Shown: positions 17,088 through 26,068, counted from the stretch's first letter. The stretch is DNA of 64,000 nucleotides from Oleiagrimonas sp963821885 (GCA_963821885.1 CAWGFN010000002.1:434001-498000); one strand, 5' to 3'. Notes: generated by a model not told the origin, from the letters alone. A program made the numbers and translations.

Positions 17088-17552
17088 TCAGCGTCGCCGG
17101 CCGGGCCTGTCGGTCCCGGGCGCGCTGAGCACGGTGTCGATGGCGTGGATCACGCCGTTGCCGGCGGTGATCTGGGTGCCGACGAAGTGCGCGCCGTTGA
17201 CCGTGCAGCGGTCCGCTTCCATCTGGATGCGCACCGAGTCGCCCTGCATCATCCTGGCCTTGGTCATGTCGGCCACATCGTCGGCCCAGGAGCGGCCCGG
17301 GAGCACGTGGTACTTGAGCACGCCGACCAGTTCGGCCCTGTTCTCCGGCGCCATCCATTGCGCCAGCTTGCCGTCCGGCAAGGCGTCGAAGGCCGCGTCG
17401 GTGGGCGCGAAGAGGGTGTAGGGACCACTGCCCTTGAGCATGTGGGTCAGGTCGGCGGCGTCGAGCGCCTTGCACAGCGTGGTGAAGGTGCCATCGGTGA
17501 TCGCGCACTCGATCAGGTCGGGCGCGCGCGCATAGGGCTGCATCATGTTCAT
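17088..17552 (-). CDS. Fasciclin-domain protein (paralogue 2)
   Basis: 154 residues, a single FAS1 domain: LIECAITDGTFTTLCKALDAADL, GPYTLFAPTDAAFDALP, LKYHVLPGRSWADDV and GNGVIHAIDTVLSAPG. A longer in-frame reading upstream of 17552 is Arg/Pro-rich and lacks a ribosome-binding site. It is close in sequence to the copy at 13601-14056 and lies in the same orientation, pointing to a local duplication that left three small genes and a cytochrome between the copies. No signal peptide visible. Confidence 0.92.
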   Translation of the reverse strand: MNMMQPYARAPDLIECAITDGTFTTLCKALDAADLTHMLKGSGPYTLFAPTDAAFDALPDGKLAQWMAPENRAELVGVLKYHVLPGRSWADDVADMTKARMMQGDSVRIQMEADRCTVNGAHFVGTQITAGNGVIHAIDTVLSAPGTDRPGRRR

Positions 17553-17799
17553 GGTCTGGCCTTGGAGGAGAGTTCTGCCGGGGCAGAACCAGGGCGGTGG
17601 ATACCGCAAGCCCGGACGGACCGGGGGCAGACGCGTTGGCATCAGGGAGCGACCCGCGATGCCAGGGTGGGAACGACCAGCATATACCCCGGCGAGGGGC
17701 CTGGATACGTCGCGACGCGAACGGGCCGCGGAACGAGGCCCGTGGCGGATGCGCCCCTGCCCGGCCGCGTCGCGGCCATACCGGGACCGCGACCCGGCC

Positions 17800-18357
17800 T
17801 CAGCCGCGCCAGTTGGCGTGGTCCTGCCAGAACGCCACGCTGCGGCGGTAGGCCGCGCGGTCCAGCGGCACCCCGGAGCCGCCCTCGTCCACGCCCACGG
17901 CGTTGCGCATCATGGTGATCGGCGCCATCGGCGTCTCTTCCGGCTCCATGGTGTAAAGGCACCCGACCACGCCCCAGTCCGCCTCGATCGGCGAGCCTTC
18001 GCGCGCCAGTTGCGCGGCGCTGTAGAGGATCGGCACCAGGTAACGGGCGACGGGCGGGTCCACGCCCTCGAACCAGCGCACCAGCACCGGCAACTCCTCG
18101 GACGAGCGCGCCTCGTAGGCCGAGCGCAGCAGGTGGCGATTGGCCTCGGTGATGGGCACCGCCATGCAGCGCGTGGTGGTCCAGTTGCGGTGCACGTGCA
18201 GGCGGCAGAACGGCGCGTAGCCTTGCAGCACCTTGAGCGGCACCTCGTCATTGAGGCGCTGCTCGAATGCCTCGGCCGTGCAGTCGCGGATGGTGTTGCG
18301 CCGCGACTCCGCGGGAAACAGGCGGGTGCGGGCGAAGGGGGTCAGTACGATGGCCAT
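17800..18357 (-). CDS. DUF3228 family protein
   Basis: 185 residues, soluble. The N-terminus MAIVLTPFARTRLFP, the central APFCRLHVHRNWTTTRCM, the acidic WFEGVDPPVARYLVPIL and the C-terminal block with EPEETPMAPITMMRNA match the DUF3228 family, conserved in Xanthomonadales and plant-associated proteobacteria without known function. The ATG at 18357 gives the family's usual N-terminus. Confidence 0.88.
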   Translation of the reverse strand: MAIVLTPFARTRLFPAESRRNTIRDCTAEAFEQRLNDEVPLKVLQGYAPFCRLHVHRNWTTTRCMAVPITEANRHLLRSAYEARSSEELPVLVRWFEGVDPPVARYLVPILYSAAQLAREGSPIEADWGVVGCLYTMEPEETPMAPITMMRNAVGVDEGGSGVPLDRAAYRRSVAFWQDHANWRG

Positions 18358-18531
18358 GCGGCATTCTTGCAGATGGGCGCGGCGAAGCCACCCCGTGCCC
18401 CGACCGCATCCGGACGCGTCAGCGAACCACCCTGGCATGATCGATCCGGCCGACCTTGCGCACGGCGGCCCGCAGGGTGTGCTCATGCATGGCGCTTGGG
18501 TCAAAAGACGCCAACGCCCGCATGGACCGCA

Positions 18532-19014
18532 TCAATAGGCTTTGCGCATGACCCGCTCGTGCATGGCGTTGAGCTGCATCAGCACGGCGCTGGCGTAGAA
18601 ATCATGGTATTCGGCGACCATCTCGCCCCTGGCGATGACGGGATCGGTGGCCACCAGGGCACGCGCGGCGTCGATGTCCTTGACCGCGAACACGAACAGG
18701 CCGCGAAGCCCGTCGCGACCATCGAGCGGACCGGCCATGACCAGTTTCCCGGCTTGCGCCAGGCGATGCATGTTGGCCAGGTGCCCCTTGAACATGGCAT
18801 CGCGTTCCGGACCCTTGGGCACGGGATGACCCGAACTGCGCAACAGCACCAGCACATAGGAACGCATGCCGTATTCGTCCGCGCCCAGTCGCTTGGCCAA
18901 CGCGGCGTCGTAACGCGCCTGGCCGGGCGATGCCGGGGCCTCTTGCGCGCGCGCCGGGCCCGCGCCGATGGCCAGGAACACGAGTACGGCGACAAGCAGG
19001 CGTGGATGGTTCAT
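18532..19014 (-). CDS. Exported YciI-like protein
   Basis: 160 residues. Signal peptide LLVAVLVFLAIGAGPARA-Q. The mature part has MRSYVLVLLRSSG, FKGHLANMHRLAQAGKLVMAGPLDG, GLRGLFVFAVKDIDAARALV and GEMVAEYHDFYA, the YCII-related fold (dimeric alpha+beta barrel) with its His and Asp pocket residues. YciI relatives are usually cytosolic; an exported version is typical of this subgroup and probably acts in the periplasm. No linked pathway genes. Confidence 0.87.
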   Translation of the reverse strand: MNHPRLLVAVLVFLAIGAGPARAQEAPASPGQARYDAALAKRLGADEYGMRSYVLVLLRSSGHPVPKGPERDAMFKGHLANMHRLAQAGKLVMAGPLDGRDGLRGLFVFAVKDIDAARALVATDPVIARGEMVAEYHDFYASAVLMQLNAMHERVMRKAY

Positions 19015-19210
19015 GGAGACATCCCCGGGATCGTCGGGCGCTCAGCGTACAGCGACGCAACGGACGCGAACATGGCCGCGACAGATATCCAGGAATTGGG
19101 GCCGACGCACGGCGCCCGGCGCGGCGCCCCGGGTGTCATGCGCCCCCGTTCAAACAGGGCATCCGAGGCCGGCGCCGCCATGTTCCGTCCAGCCCCGGCA
19201 TGCCGTCATG

Positions 19211-19831
19211 TCAGGCGGCATGCACCACGAGCACCGACAGATAGGACAACACATTGGCCGTGCCGTGCGCCGCCCAGCCGGGCAGTATCGAGCCCTTGCC
19301 GAAGCGTTCGTTGAGCCAGCCGCTGACCCAGCCCAGCACACCGGTGGTCACGACCATCAGCAGGACCAGCCGCTTGCTGACGCCGGGTATCGCCAGCAAC
19401 AGCAGGTGCACCAGCCCGAACAACACCGCCTGCACCGTATTGCCGATGGCAAACCCCGTCCACTTGATCATGCGCTTGCCGATCAGGCCGCGGAACAGTA
19501 TCTCCTCGGCCAGCGAGGTCTTGAACAGGGCCGCGACGACCAGCGCGGCGATGATCAGCACCGTGGATGCGCCCGATGCGACCACCTCGCCGGCGACCGA
19601 GCCCGACGAGGACGCCATCGCGCGCAACGCCGGCACCGCGAGGATCAATGCGGTGAAGACCAGGCCGACCAGGGCGCCGAACGCGACCGCGCGCCACGGG
19701 CAGGCCACCAGGCCGATGTACGCCAGGAAACCGGTCCGCCGTTTGCGCGTGGCGAGCCCGTACACCGCGTAGGCCAACAGCAGCACCACGCCGAGCTGCA
19801 TGACGGTGGACAGCAAGGTGCGTATCAACAT
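19211..19831 (-). CDS. CPBP family intramembrane glutamic protease
   Basis: 206 residues with about six membrane helices. It carries the CPBP (CaaX protease and bacteriocin-processing) motifs: EEILFRG as motif 1 at about residues 110-116, FGLVHLLLL as motif 2 (His) and HGTAN as motif 3. These enzymes cleave within the membrane and serve bacteriocin immunity, prenyl-protein processing or signalling. No bacteriocin gene is next to it. ATG at 19831. The neighbour at 20043 is another small membrane protein on the same strand but about 210 bases away. Confidence 0.9.
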   Translation of the reverse strand: MLIRTLLSTVMQLGVVLLLAYAVYGLATRKRRTGFLAYIGLVACPWRAVAFGALVGLVFTALILAVPALRAMASSSGSVAGEVVASGASTVLIIAALVVAALFKTSLAEEILFRGLIGKRMIKWTGFAIGNTVQAVLFGLVHLLLLAIPGVSKRLVLLMVVTTGVLGWVSGWLNERFGKGSILPGWAAHGTANVLSYLSVLVVHAA

Positions 19832-20042
19832 CGCGTTCTCCCCATCTCAAGGGCGCCAGGCGCCGGAACGGACGTACTCGACCGGAACGGCCCCGTCGGG
19901 CCAGCCACCCCATGAAGATATACCAGTCGCACCACGAGGACGGCTCCAGAGGTCTGTGCGTCGACCCTCCTGACCGTCATGCATCGCCCTGTGCCCGCAC
20001 GTCTCACGCCTGAACGCACGTGGCGACGTTCCGGCATGCAGG

Positions 20043-20324
20043 CTATCTCGTGCTGACATCCCTGGCGACCGTGGCGAAGAACACGACCTGGCCCAGGAAC
20101 AGCACACCGAGCCACGCGTAGAGGCTGTCCGCCGAGAACCATGTCCGGTAGATGGCCAGCACGTGAACCAGCATGAACAGCACCCAGAGCGTGGACACGC
20201 ATCGCGCCACCGCCTTCGGCTTCCCCTGGTTGAAGTGAAGCAGGCCGAAGCCGCCCGGCAGATAAAGGATGATGACGCCGAATATGAAGGCCAGCGTGGC
20301 CGCGATCTTTGCAACAATCTCCAA
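20043..20324 (-). CDS. Small three-helix membrane protein
   Basis: 93 residues. Helices: AATLAFIFGVIILYLPGGFGLLHF, STLWVLFMLVHVLAIY and YAWLGVLFLGQVVFFATV. Between the first two is NQGKPKAVARCV. It is one of several orphan small membrane proteins in the window; no family recognised. ATG at 20324. Confidence 0.65.
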   Translation of the reverse strand: MEIVAKIAATLAFIFGVIILYLPGGFGLLHFNQGKPKAVARCVSTLWVLFMLVHVLAIYRTWFSADSLYAWLGVLFLGQVVFFATVARDVSTR

Positions 20325-20443
20325 GCCCTACCCCCATCGACACGCGTTCACCAGGGCCGGTGACACCGGCGCCAGGTGCATTTTTCGGCACCCCTTCAAA
20401 TCACCCCGAGTGTACCTGTTGCCGTGCGCGAAACCTTGCCGCC

Positions 20444-20983
20444 TCAGAAGCCGGACCCGTGCTCCTTCATGAACTCGATTTCCTCCGGAGTGGAGGTGCG
20501 ACCCAGGATGCTGTTGCGCGACGGGAAGCGCCCGAAGCGGTCGATGACGGCCTTGTGGCGCAGTTCGTATTCGTAGTTGTCGTGTGGCGCGTAGTCGCGG
20601 AACAGTGGCACGGCAAGCTCATGGATCAGCCGCGATTCGCTGTGCATGTAGGGCATGATCAGGAAACAGCGCTGGGTCGGCTCGTCCAGCGCCTGCAGGG
20701 TGCCGGCGGCCACGGCCTCCTGCGACAGGGCCAGCGCCATCGGATCCTGGGCGAAGGACTGCGGCTTGCCGCGGAAGATGTTGCGCGAGAACTGGTCGAG
20801 CACGATCACCTCGGCCAGGCGTCCCCGTGGATGCTTGCGCCAGGCGTACAGCTCGCCCGCGATGGCCTGGTGCAGGGTGTCCAGGAAGCGTTTTCGCACC
20901 AACTCGTCGAAGGCCGGCTTGCCGGCAAACCACTGCGCGGGTTCGATCTCGTCGAACCAGAAATCCAGCACGTCTTGATACAT
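20444..20983 (-). CDS. DUF924 family protein
   Basis: 179 residues, soluble, all helical. It begins VLDFWFDEIEPAQWF, then FLDTLHQAIAGELYAWRKHPRGRLAEVIVLDQFSRNIFRGKP, MHSESRLIHELAV and FPSRNSILGRTSTPEEIEFMKE. This is the DUF924 (TPR-like fold) consensus and it is full length. The family is widespread in proteobacteria and eukaryotes; function undetermined. It is monocistronic. Confidence 0.93.
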   Translation of the reverse strand: MYQDVLDFWFDEIEPAQWFAGKPAFDELVRKRFLDTLHQAIAGELYAWRKHPRGRLAEVIVLDQFSRNIFRGKPQSFAQDPMALALSQEAVAAGTLQALDEPTQRCFLIMPYMHSESRLIHELAVPLFRDYAPHDNYEYELRHKAVIDRFGRFPSRNSILGRTSTPEEIEFMKEHGSGF

Positions 20984-21358
20984 GCGTCAGGCTCCTTGAA
21001 GTCCATGTCGCGTGGAGCGAACCGGCGCCATGGTCGGTGCCGGCAGGCCTTGAAATGCTTCAGCGTATGTCGACCCGTCCGGGCCACCCATCACGGCCAA
21101 CCGCGCGGGTATCGCCGCGGCCGAGGGTAACCCGCCCGCCCTCGGGCGCGTACGGGGGAACGGCAGAACCACGGGAGACGCCCCGGTACCCGGCGCACGG
21201 CTCGACCCGTTCAGCACGTCGATCCAGACGGGCGTGGGCGTGATGTGCGCCGACATGGCCGGACTCAGGCGCGCTCCGCTCGGAGGCATCAAGCACCATG
21301 GATTTCCACCGCCCCCTTCTGGAAGTCCCGCAAGGCAATCGACGGAAGAACGTCTCGC
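20984..21358. other. Intergenic region, nothing recognised
   Basis: About 375 bases between two minus-strand genes. All open frames here are Arg/Pro-rich shadows without ribosome-binding sites. I see no hairpin with a T-tract and no repeat. Confidence 0.4.
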
Positions 21359-21685
21359 CTACTGTCCGTTGAAGGCCTTGACCATCTTCGCCAGGACCAG
21401 CGCCATCAACAGGCCCTCGCTCAGTTTCAGGTCGTTGTAATAGGCCAGCGCCGCCCCGCTCGAGCGCATCGATCCGGCCATGTTGTGCCACCAGAAATCG
21501 TAGATCATCGTGCCCATGGCAACCACGATAGCAAGCAACAGCAGGTTGACGATGACATCGCCCCCGGTCCATGCCTCGATCATGGCGGCGATGCCCACGA
21601 CTGCGGTTGCGACAACCACCACCATCCATCCGCCAAGCCAGGCATGCAGCGCCGATGCCAACACAATCAACACGCCAAGAATCAT
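21359..21685 (-). CDS. Small membrane protein
   Basis: 108 residues. Three hydrophobic helices (MILGVLIVLASALHAWLGG; MVVVVATAVVGIAAMI; VIVNLLLLAIVVAMGTMIYDFW) and a C-terminal soluble tail ALAYYNDLKLSEGLLMALVLAKMVKAF. The start at 21685 follows AGGGGGC. No family recognised. It lies about 170 bases after the AhpD-like gene. Confidence 0.65.
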   Translation of the reverse strand: MILGVLIVLASALHAWLGGWMVVVVATAVVGIAAMIEAWTGGDVIVNLLLLAIVVAMGTMIYDFWWHNMAGSMRSSGAALAYYNDLKLSEGLLMALVLAKMVKAFNGQ

Positions 21686-21856
21686 GATGCCCCCTGCAAA
21701 TCCCCACCCATCGACCCCGATCCTACCGAGGCCATCCCGCACACGCGAACATGGTATCCGGACACCTGTTGTGCCATTGAGAGCGCGCGATCGTTCCGTT
21801 GCATGGGACGGAGGCCAACGCGCCCACGGCATTCCCCCGCCCCATGTTCGCGCCCA

Positions 21857-22207
21857 TCAACCGTCCGCTTCGAATTCCTCGTAGGCGCGCACGGCTTCGG
21901 CGGCATACATCAGCGACGGACCGCCGCCCATGTAGACCGCCACGGCCAGGGTCTCCATGAACTGATCGCGCGGGACGTCCAGACACCGCAGCGCCTTGAC
22001 GTGGAACCCGATGCAGCCGTCACAGTGCCCGGCGACGCCGATCGCCAGCGCCATGAGTTCCTTGTGCACCGCCGTCAGCGCGCCAGGCGCAAGCGCGGCC
22101 TTGGCCAGGGTCGAGAAGCCGGCCATGGTGTCCGGTTGATCGGCGCGGAAGGTCGCCAGGGCCTGGTTGAGATCCTGGGTCAGGGTCTTGAACGAAAGGT
22201 GGGACAT
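21857..22207 (-). CDS. Carboxymuconolactone decarboxylase/AhpD-like protein
   Basis: 116 residues, helical. It carries the AhpD-type redox motif HCDGCIGFHV (CxxC plus His three residues on) after KELMALAIGVAG, and ends with an acidic tail. Such proteins reduce peroxiredoxins or act as small peroxidases. The stand-alone CMD-domain forms are usually peroxide or quinone stress proteins rather than aromatic-degradation decarboxylases. The ATG at 22207 gives the usual family length. The reading frame of the neighbouring upstream gene runs into this gene in another frame, which is discussed there. Confidence 0.92.
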   Translation of the reverse strand: MSHLSFKTLTQDLNQALATFRADQPDTMAGFSTLAKAALAPGALTAVHKELMALAIGVAGHCDGCIGFHVKALRCLDVPRDQFMETLAVAVYMGGGPSLMYAAEAVRAYEEFEADG

Positions 22208-22874
22208 GAGGACTCCGGGTCGTCGGTACGTATCCGAAGTCTGCGCTCATCGCTCCCCTGGCAATTGGACCTGGATCAAGTCCGACGCCGATCGCCCGGC
22301 GTGCCGGTCGACGCGGCGCCGGGCTGGCAGACGAAGGAGGGGGTTCATCCGGCGTCATGGCCTGCGCCCCCTTTTTTGCTTGCCAGATCCGAATGTCCAG
22401 CTCCCGTATATGTTCAGGGAGGGCTTTGTATGGCCGACTGTGGTCGACAAGCACGTTCAGGAGCTTCAAACCCGCCGCGGCGTTGAACGCATACGCACGC
22501 AGCGCTCCAGCATCGACCATCATCACGGTTATGGTCGGACCATACCCGTCACCTGGTCCAGGCGGCGGGTCATCGGCTGCATGGTATCGGCGCACGTCGG
22601 ACATCAACTGTTCCAGCGTGGCGTGATCGACGATGTCGATGGTGTAGAACAGATCAAGATCGCCCCGCCCACGGGTCGCATCCCGCAACATCCCGGCATC
22701 ACGGCGCGAGGTGGCGATGATGACCCTGCTCGCGGGCTTGTCGGTGGGGCCCGTGTATTCAATGACCATGCCCGTGTACCGCACTTGCCGATGAGTCTGC
22801 GCATGCGCGCCACCGCCCACCAGCACCCCGATACCCAGGAGAATGCAGAACGATTTCAGGGATCGATAACGCAT
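22020..22874 (-). CDS. Exported protein with suspect 3' extension (A AAA AAG site)
   Basis: From the ATG at 22874: signal peptide SFCILLGIGVLVGGGAHA-Q, then about 145 convincing residues including TGMVIEYTGPTDKP, VIIATSRRDAGMLRDA and LRAYAFNAAAGLKLLNVLVDHS. After residue 168 the zero frame continues for 116 more codons, but these are Pro/Arg-rich, cross an intergenic stretch and overlap the AhpD-like gene by 188 bases. At the transition lies A AAA AAG GGG G (22377-22367), a classic slippery heptamer. A shift of -1 there gives a stop at 22345 and a 176-residue protein. So the true product probably ends near 22345, by mutation, sequencing indel or programmed slippage. Family not recognised. Confidence 0.6.
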   Translation of the reverse strand: MRYRSLKSFCILLGIGVLVGGGAHAQTHRQVRYTGMVIEYTGPTDKPASRVIIATSRRDAGMLRDATRGRGDLDLFYTIDIVDHATLEQLMSDVRRYHAADDPPPGPGDGYGPTITVMMVDAGALRAYAFNAAAGLKLLNVLVDHSRPYKALPEHIRELDIRIWQAKKGAQAMTPDEPPPSSASPAPRRPARRAIGVGLDPGPIARGAMSADFGYVPTTRSPHVPPFVQDPDPGSQPGPGDLPRRSTGHHGRLLDPGQGRACAWRADGGAQGTHGAGDRRRRAL

Positions 22875-22965
22875 CAAGACACGACCCTCAGCCCAGACAT
22901 TGTCCCTGACACGTTTTCCGTGAATTGTCCCTGGCGCCATGTTCCAGGATCCGAACCCGCCAGGC

Positions 22966-23664
22966 TCACCACCGCACCGGCTGGTTGAAGCGATCCACGT
23001 AGCGCAGGCCGTGACCACCCTGTTGCGCGAGCAAGGTGTCGACGAGATCGCCGATCACGTCCGCCACGGAAAACCGCGCGTTGGCGCCGCCCAGTTGGGT
23101 CCGGACCCAACCCGGTGCCAGCAAGAGACACGCCCGCTGACCGCCATGCCGGACCGCAAAGCTTCGCATGGCCATGTTCAGCGCCGCCTTGCTCGCCCGG
23201 TACAGATCGTTGCCGCCGCGTTCGTTGTCGGCGATGCTGCCCTGCCCCGACGACATCACGCCGACCACGCCGCCGGCCGGGACGCGATCGACCAACCGTT
23301 CGAGCACCCGCATCGGCGACAGCGTGTTGGTGACCATGACGCGGACGAACTCGTCCGTCGACTCGGTGCCCAGGATGGAAGCGAAGCCGCTTTCCCCCGC
23401 GATGCCGGCGTTGACGAAAAGCACGTCCAGGCGCACGCCCTCCAGCGCCGACGCCAGGGTATCGATCTGATCCTGTTCGGTCATGTCGAGAACGTGGAGG
23501 CTGAGCCTTTCCGGCCACGCCTGGGCCCGTTCATGCAGCTCGGTGCGCTTGCCTTCACGCACCGTACCCAACACGCGCCAGCCACGCTGAAGCAGCTCGT
23601 CGGCCATCGCCAGCCCAAGCCCCCGCGATGCCCCGATGATCAGCGCCGTCCCGGTGTTTGACAT
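22966..23664 (-). CDS. Short-chain dehydrogenase/reductase
   Basis: 232 residues. Rossmann motif GASRGLGLA near the N-terminus, LHVLDMTEQ (Asp for the adenine pocket), NAGIAGE, catalytic Ser in VMSSGQGSIADN and YRASK (Tyr-x-x-x-Lys), followed by LLLAPGWVRTQLGG. It is a classical SDR of the C-factor/CsgA-like short group (about 230 residues). The substrate cannot be told. It diverges from the host-attachment gene cluster at 23930. Confidence 0.92.
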   Translation of the reverse strand: MSNTGTALIIGASRGLGLAMADELLQRGWRVLGTVREGKRTELHERAQAWPERLSLHVLDMTEQDQIDTLASALEGVRLDVLFVNAGIAGESGFASILGTESTDEFVRVMVTNTLSPMRVLERLVDRVPAGGVVGVMSSGQGSIADNERGGNDLYRASKAALNMAMRSFAVRHGGQRACLLLAPGWVRTQLGGANARFSVADVIGDLVDTLLAQQGGHGLRYVDRFNQPVRW

Positions 23665-23929
23665 ACCATGCGCTCCCTGCTTCCGTTATGCGCCGCACCG
23701 CCATCCTAGCATCGGTGCGTCGGGTCACATGACGCCAGCATGTTCAAGCGCAAAAATGGCCCTGACACCTTTTCCCCACGTGTCCATGGCATGTAAACGA
23801 TCACCGATGAGCCGGGCCACCTTCCCCGCTGATCCAGAACACCTTTCCCCGGTTGTTTGCCGCGGGAATGCCCGCATGTTCAACCATGCATGCGCCACCA
23901 CCGCGCCACCCATGCAAGGGAGAGACGTG

Positions 23930-24331
23930 ATGAAAAAGATACCTTCCGGTACGTGGATCCTGGTTGCCGACGGTGAAGTCGCCCGCCTGTTCCGCAACGC
24001 CGGCACCGACCATGCGCTGTCGCTGGAGCAGATGCAGCTGTTCTCCGCCAGCGACACGCCGCATGAAGGGCCATCCGGTCACCGACCACCGGAGTCCGAC
24101 GCGCAGTCCACCAGCGAGGCCACCTTCGCCAAGCAGTTGTCACACCGGCTGAACGCCGCGGCCCTGAACAACACCTACGCGCATCTCGTGCTCATGGCCG
24201 ATCCGCAGACACTGGGCCAGATACGACCCCAGCTGCACGCGGAAACCGAACGGCGCATCATCGGGGAAGTCGCCAAGACCTTTACCAACGCGCCTCTGCA
24301 GGACATCCAGAAAGCCCTGCGCGAGGCGTGA
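23930..24331 (+). CDS. Host attachment protein family
   Basis: 133 residues. TWILVADGEVARLFRNAG at the start, a Ser/Pro/Gly linker, then EATFAKQLSHRLNAAALNN and YAHLVLMADPQTLGQIRPQL and EVAKTFTNAPLQDIQKAL. This is the host-attachment (eRF1-like, BaeRF-related) family, named from a plant-attachment gene but found broadly as a stress or translation-linked protein. Strong AAGGGAGAG upstream of ATG 23930. It is followed 60 bases later by an HPF-like gene, so an operon of stationary-phase proteins is likely. Confidence 0.92.
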   Translation: MKKIPSGTWILVADGEVARLFRNAGTDHALSLEQMQLFSASDTPHEGPSGHRPPESDAQSTSEATFAKQLSHRLNAAALNNTYAHLVLMADPQTLGQIRPQLHAETERRIIGEVAKTFTNAPLQDIQKALREA

Positions 24332-24391
24332 TCCGATCATTCGGCGGCCGACGGCTCCACAACACAACCGTGCACGCCAAGGAGCACGAAC

Positions 24392-24706
24392 ATGCAGATC
24401 AAGCTCAACACCGACCATAAAATCCAGGGCAACGAAGCTCTGGAAGAGCGCGTCGACAGCCTCATCACGCAACATCTTGAGCGCTTTTTTCCCTACCTGA
24501 CGCGCATCGAGGTGCATCTTGCCGATGCCAACGGCGCCAAGGGCGGCATCGATGACAAGCAGTGTGCGATCGAAGCGCGCATCAGCAACGGGCCGGCGAT
24601 TGGCGTCAGTCATGACGATGAAACCGTGGAAAAAGCCATCCACGGCGCCTGCGAGAAGATGCACTCCCGCCTCGACAGCACCATCGAGCGAAAGCGCGGG
24701 CATTGA
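24392..24706 (+). CDS. HPF/RaiA-like ribosome-associated protein
   Basis: 104 residues. MQIKLNTDHKIQG opening, LEERVDSLITQHLERFFPYLTRIEVHLAD, then QCAIEARISNGPAIGVSHDDETVEKAIHGACEKMHSRL ending in a basic tail. It has the beta-alpha-beta-beta-beta-alpha pattern of the hibernation-promoting factor/sigma-54 modulation family, which binds the 30S A/P site in stationary phase. This is a short form without the C-terminal dimerisation domain. It is not the rpoN-linked copy, since no rpoN or pts genes are nearby. Confidence 0.85.
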   Translation: MQIKLNTDHKIQGNEALEERVDSLITQHLERFFPYLTRIEVHLADANGAKGGIDDKQCAIEARISNGPAIGVSHDDETVEKAIHGACEKMHSRLDSTIERKRGH

Positions 24707-24894
24707 GCGCGGTGCACCCGCCGCGGGATAGCCGTGGACTGCGGTGCCTTGGTGGATGAAGCAATGCCATTCATGAATGCCCCGGCGAAAGCTACGCCGC
24801 GGGCGCGCTGAGGTGACCGCTGCAAGCCAGCTCCATCCTTTCCATGGCCTGCGCCCCACCCCGCGCCATGTCACACCCGTCCCGAGGAATCCCC

Positions 24895-25908
24895 ATGCCC
24901 ACCATGCACGCCATCGAGATCACCCGGCCCGGCGCTGCCGAGGTACTGCAGCCGACCGAACGCGCCGTTCCCCGGCCGGGGCCGGGCGAAGTGCTGATCA
25001 AGGTGGCCGCCGCCGGCGTCAATCGACCGGATGTGTTCCAGCGCCAGGGCCTTTACCCGCCGCCGGCCGGCGCATCGGATATACCCGGCCTGGAAGTGGC
25101 GGGCGAACTGGTGGACGGCGACTTCGCCAGCGATAATCCGTTGGGTCTCAAACGCGGCGATCCGGTCTGTGCGCTGCTTGCCGGTGGCGGCTATGCGCAA
25201 TACGCCGTGGCCCCCCTGCTGCAATGCCTGCCGGTCCCCGCGGGACTTACCGTGCTCGAGGCGGCGGCGCTGCCGGAAAACTATTTCACGGTGTGGAGCA
25301 ATGTATTCGACCGCGGACGACTCGGCACCCGCGCCGACGGCTCAGCGGAATCGCTGCTGGTCCAGGGCGGCTCCAGCGGCATCGGCGTGACCGCCATCCA
25401 GCTGGCCCACGCGCTGGGCCACCGCGTATTCGCCACGGCCGGCAGCATCGAAAAATGCACGGCCTGCGAAAAGCTCGGTGCCGTGGCGATCAACTACCGC
25501 GAGCAGGATTTCGTCGCGGAAGTGAACACGCACACCCAGGGGCGCGGCGTGGACGTCATCCTGGACATGGTCGCCGGCGACTACATCCCGCGCGAGCTTG
25601 ACCTGCTGGCCGAGGATGGTCGCCTGGTCTTCATCGCCACGCTGGGTGGCAAGCATGCCGACATCGATGCGTCCCTGATCATGCGGCGTCGATTGACCCT
25701 TACCGGATCCACCTTGCGCGCGCGATCCATCGCGTTCAAGGCCGCTCTGGCCAGCCGACTGCATGAACACGTCTGGCCGCTGCTGGAATCAGGCCAGGCC
25801 CGGCCGCTGATCCATCAGGTCTTCCCGGCGCGCGATGCGGCCAGGGCCCATGCGCTGATGGAAAGCAGCCTGCATATCGGCAAGATCATGCTGCAGTGGC
25901 AGGCATGA
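24895..25908 (+). CDS. PIG3-type NAD(P)H quinone oxidoreductase (zinc-independent MDR)
   Basis: 337 residues. N-terminal GroES-like fold (PGPGEVLIKVAAAGVNRPDVFQR; YPPPAGASDIPGLEVAGEL), then the Rossmann half: LPENYFTVWSNVF, VQGGSSGIGVTAIQLAHALG, DVILDMVAGDYI and a C-terminal ARAHALMESSLHIGKIML. This is the quinone oxidoreductase/PIG3 branch of the MDR superfamily, without structural zinc Cys. It reduces quinones or enones with NADPH, fitting an oxidative-stress context. GAGGAAT precedes the ATG at 24895. Confidence 0.93.
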   Translation: MPTMHAIEITRPGAAEVLQPTERAVPRPGPGEVLIKVAAAGVNRPDVFQRQGLYPPPAGASDIPGLEVAGELVDGDFASDNPLGLKRGDPVCALLAGGGYAQYAVAPLLQCLPVPAGLTVLEAAALPENYFTVWSNVFDRGRLGTRADGSAESLLVQGGSSGIGVTAIQLAHALGHRVFATAGSIEKCTACEKLGAVAINYREQDFVAEVNTHTQGRGVDVILDMVAGDYIPRELDLLAEDGRLVFIATLGGKHADIDASLIMRRRLTLTGSTLRARSIAFKAALASRLHEHVWPLLESGQARPLIHQVFPARDAARAHALMESSLHIGKIMLQWQA

Positions 25909-26035
25909 CACCGCCCGGTGACGGATGCGGATGGATGTCCGTCATGTGCCCCGATGAACCGCTGGACAGGACCGTACACATGGCATCGTGCACCGGCCTG
26001 CGCTTGGCGTTTACGGAGATTGTGCGCACATGGAA

Positions 26036-26062
26036 CCGGTCCTGCTGATCCAGCAGGACCGG
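26036..26062. terminator. Perfect 12-bp hairpin
   Basis: CCGGTCCTGCTG-ATC-CAGCAGGACCGG, an exact 12-bp inverted repeat 6 bases beyond the stop of the Lys-rich mini-gene (minus) and about 130 bases beyond the quinone oxidoreductase stop (plus). There is no T-tract, but its position between convergent genes favours a terminator or transcript-end stabiliser. Confidence 0.5.
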
Positions 26063-26068
26063 GATGTC

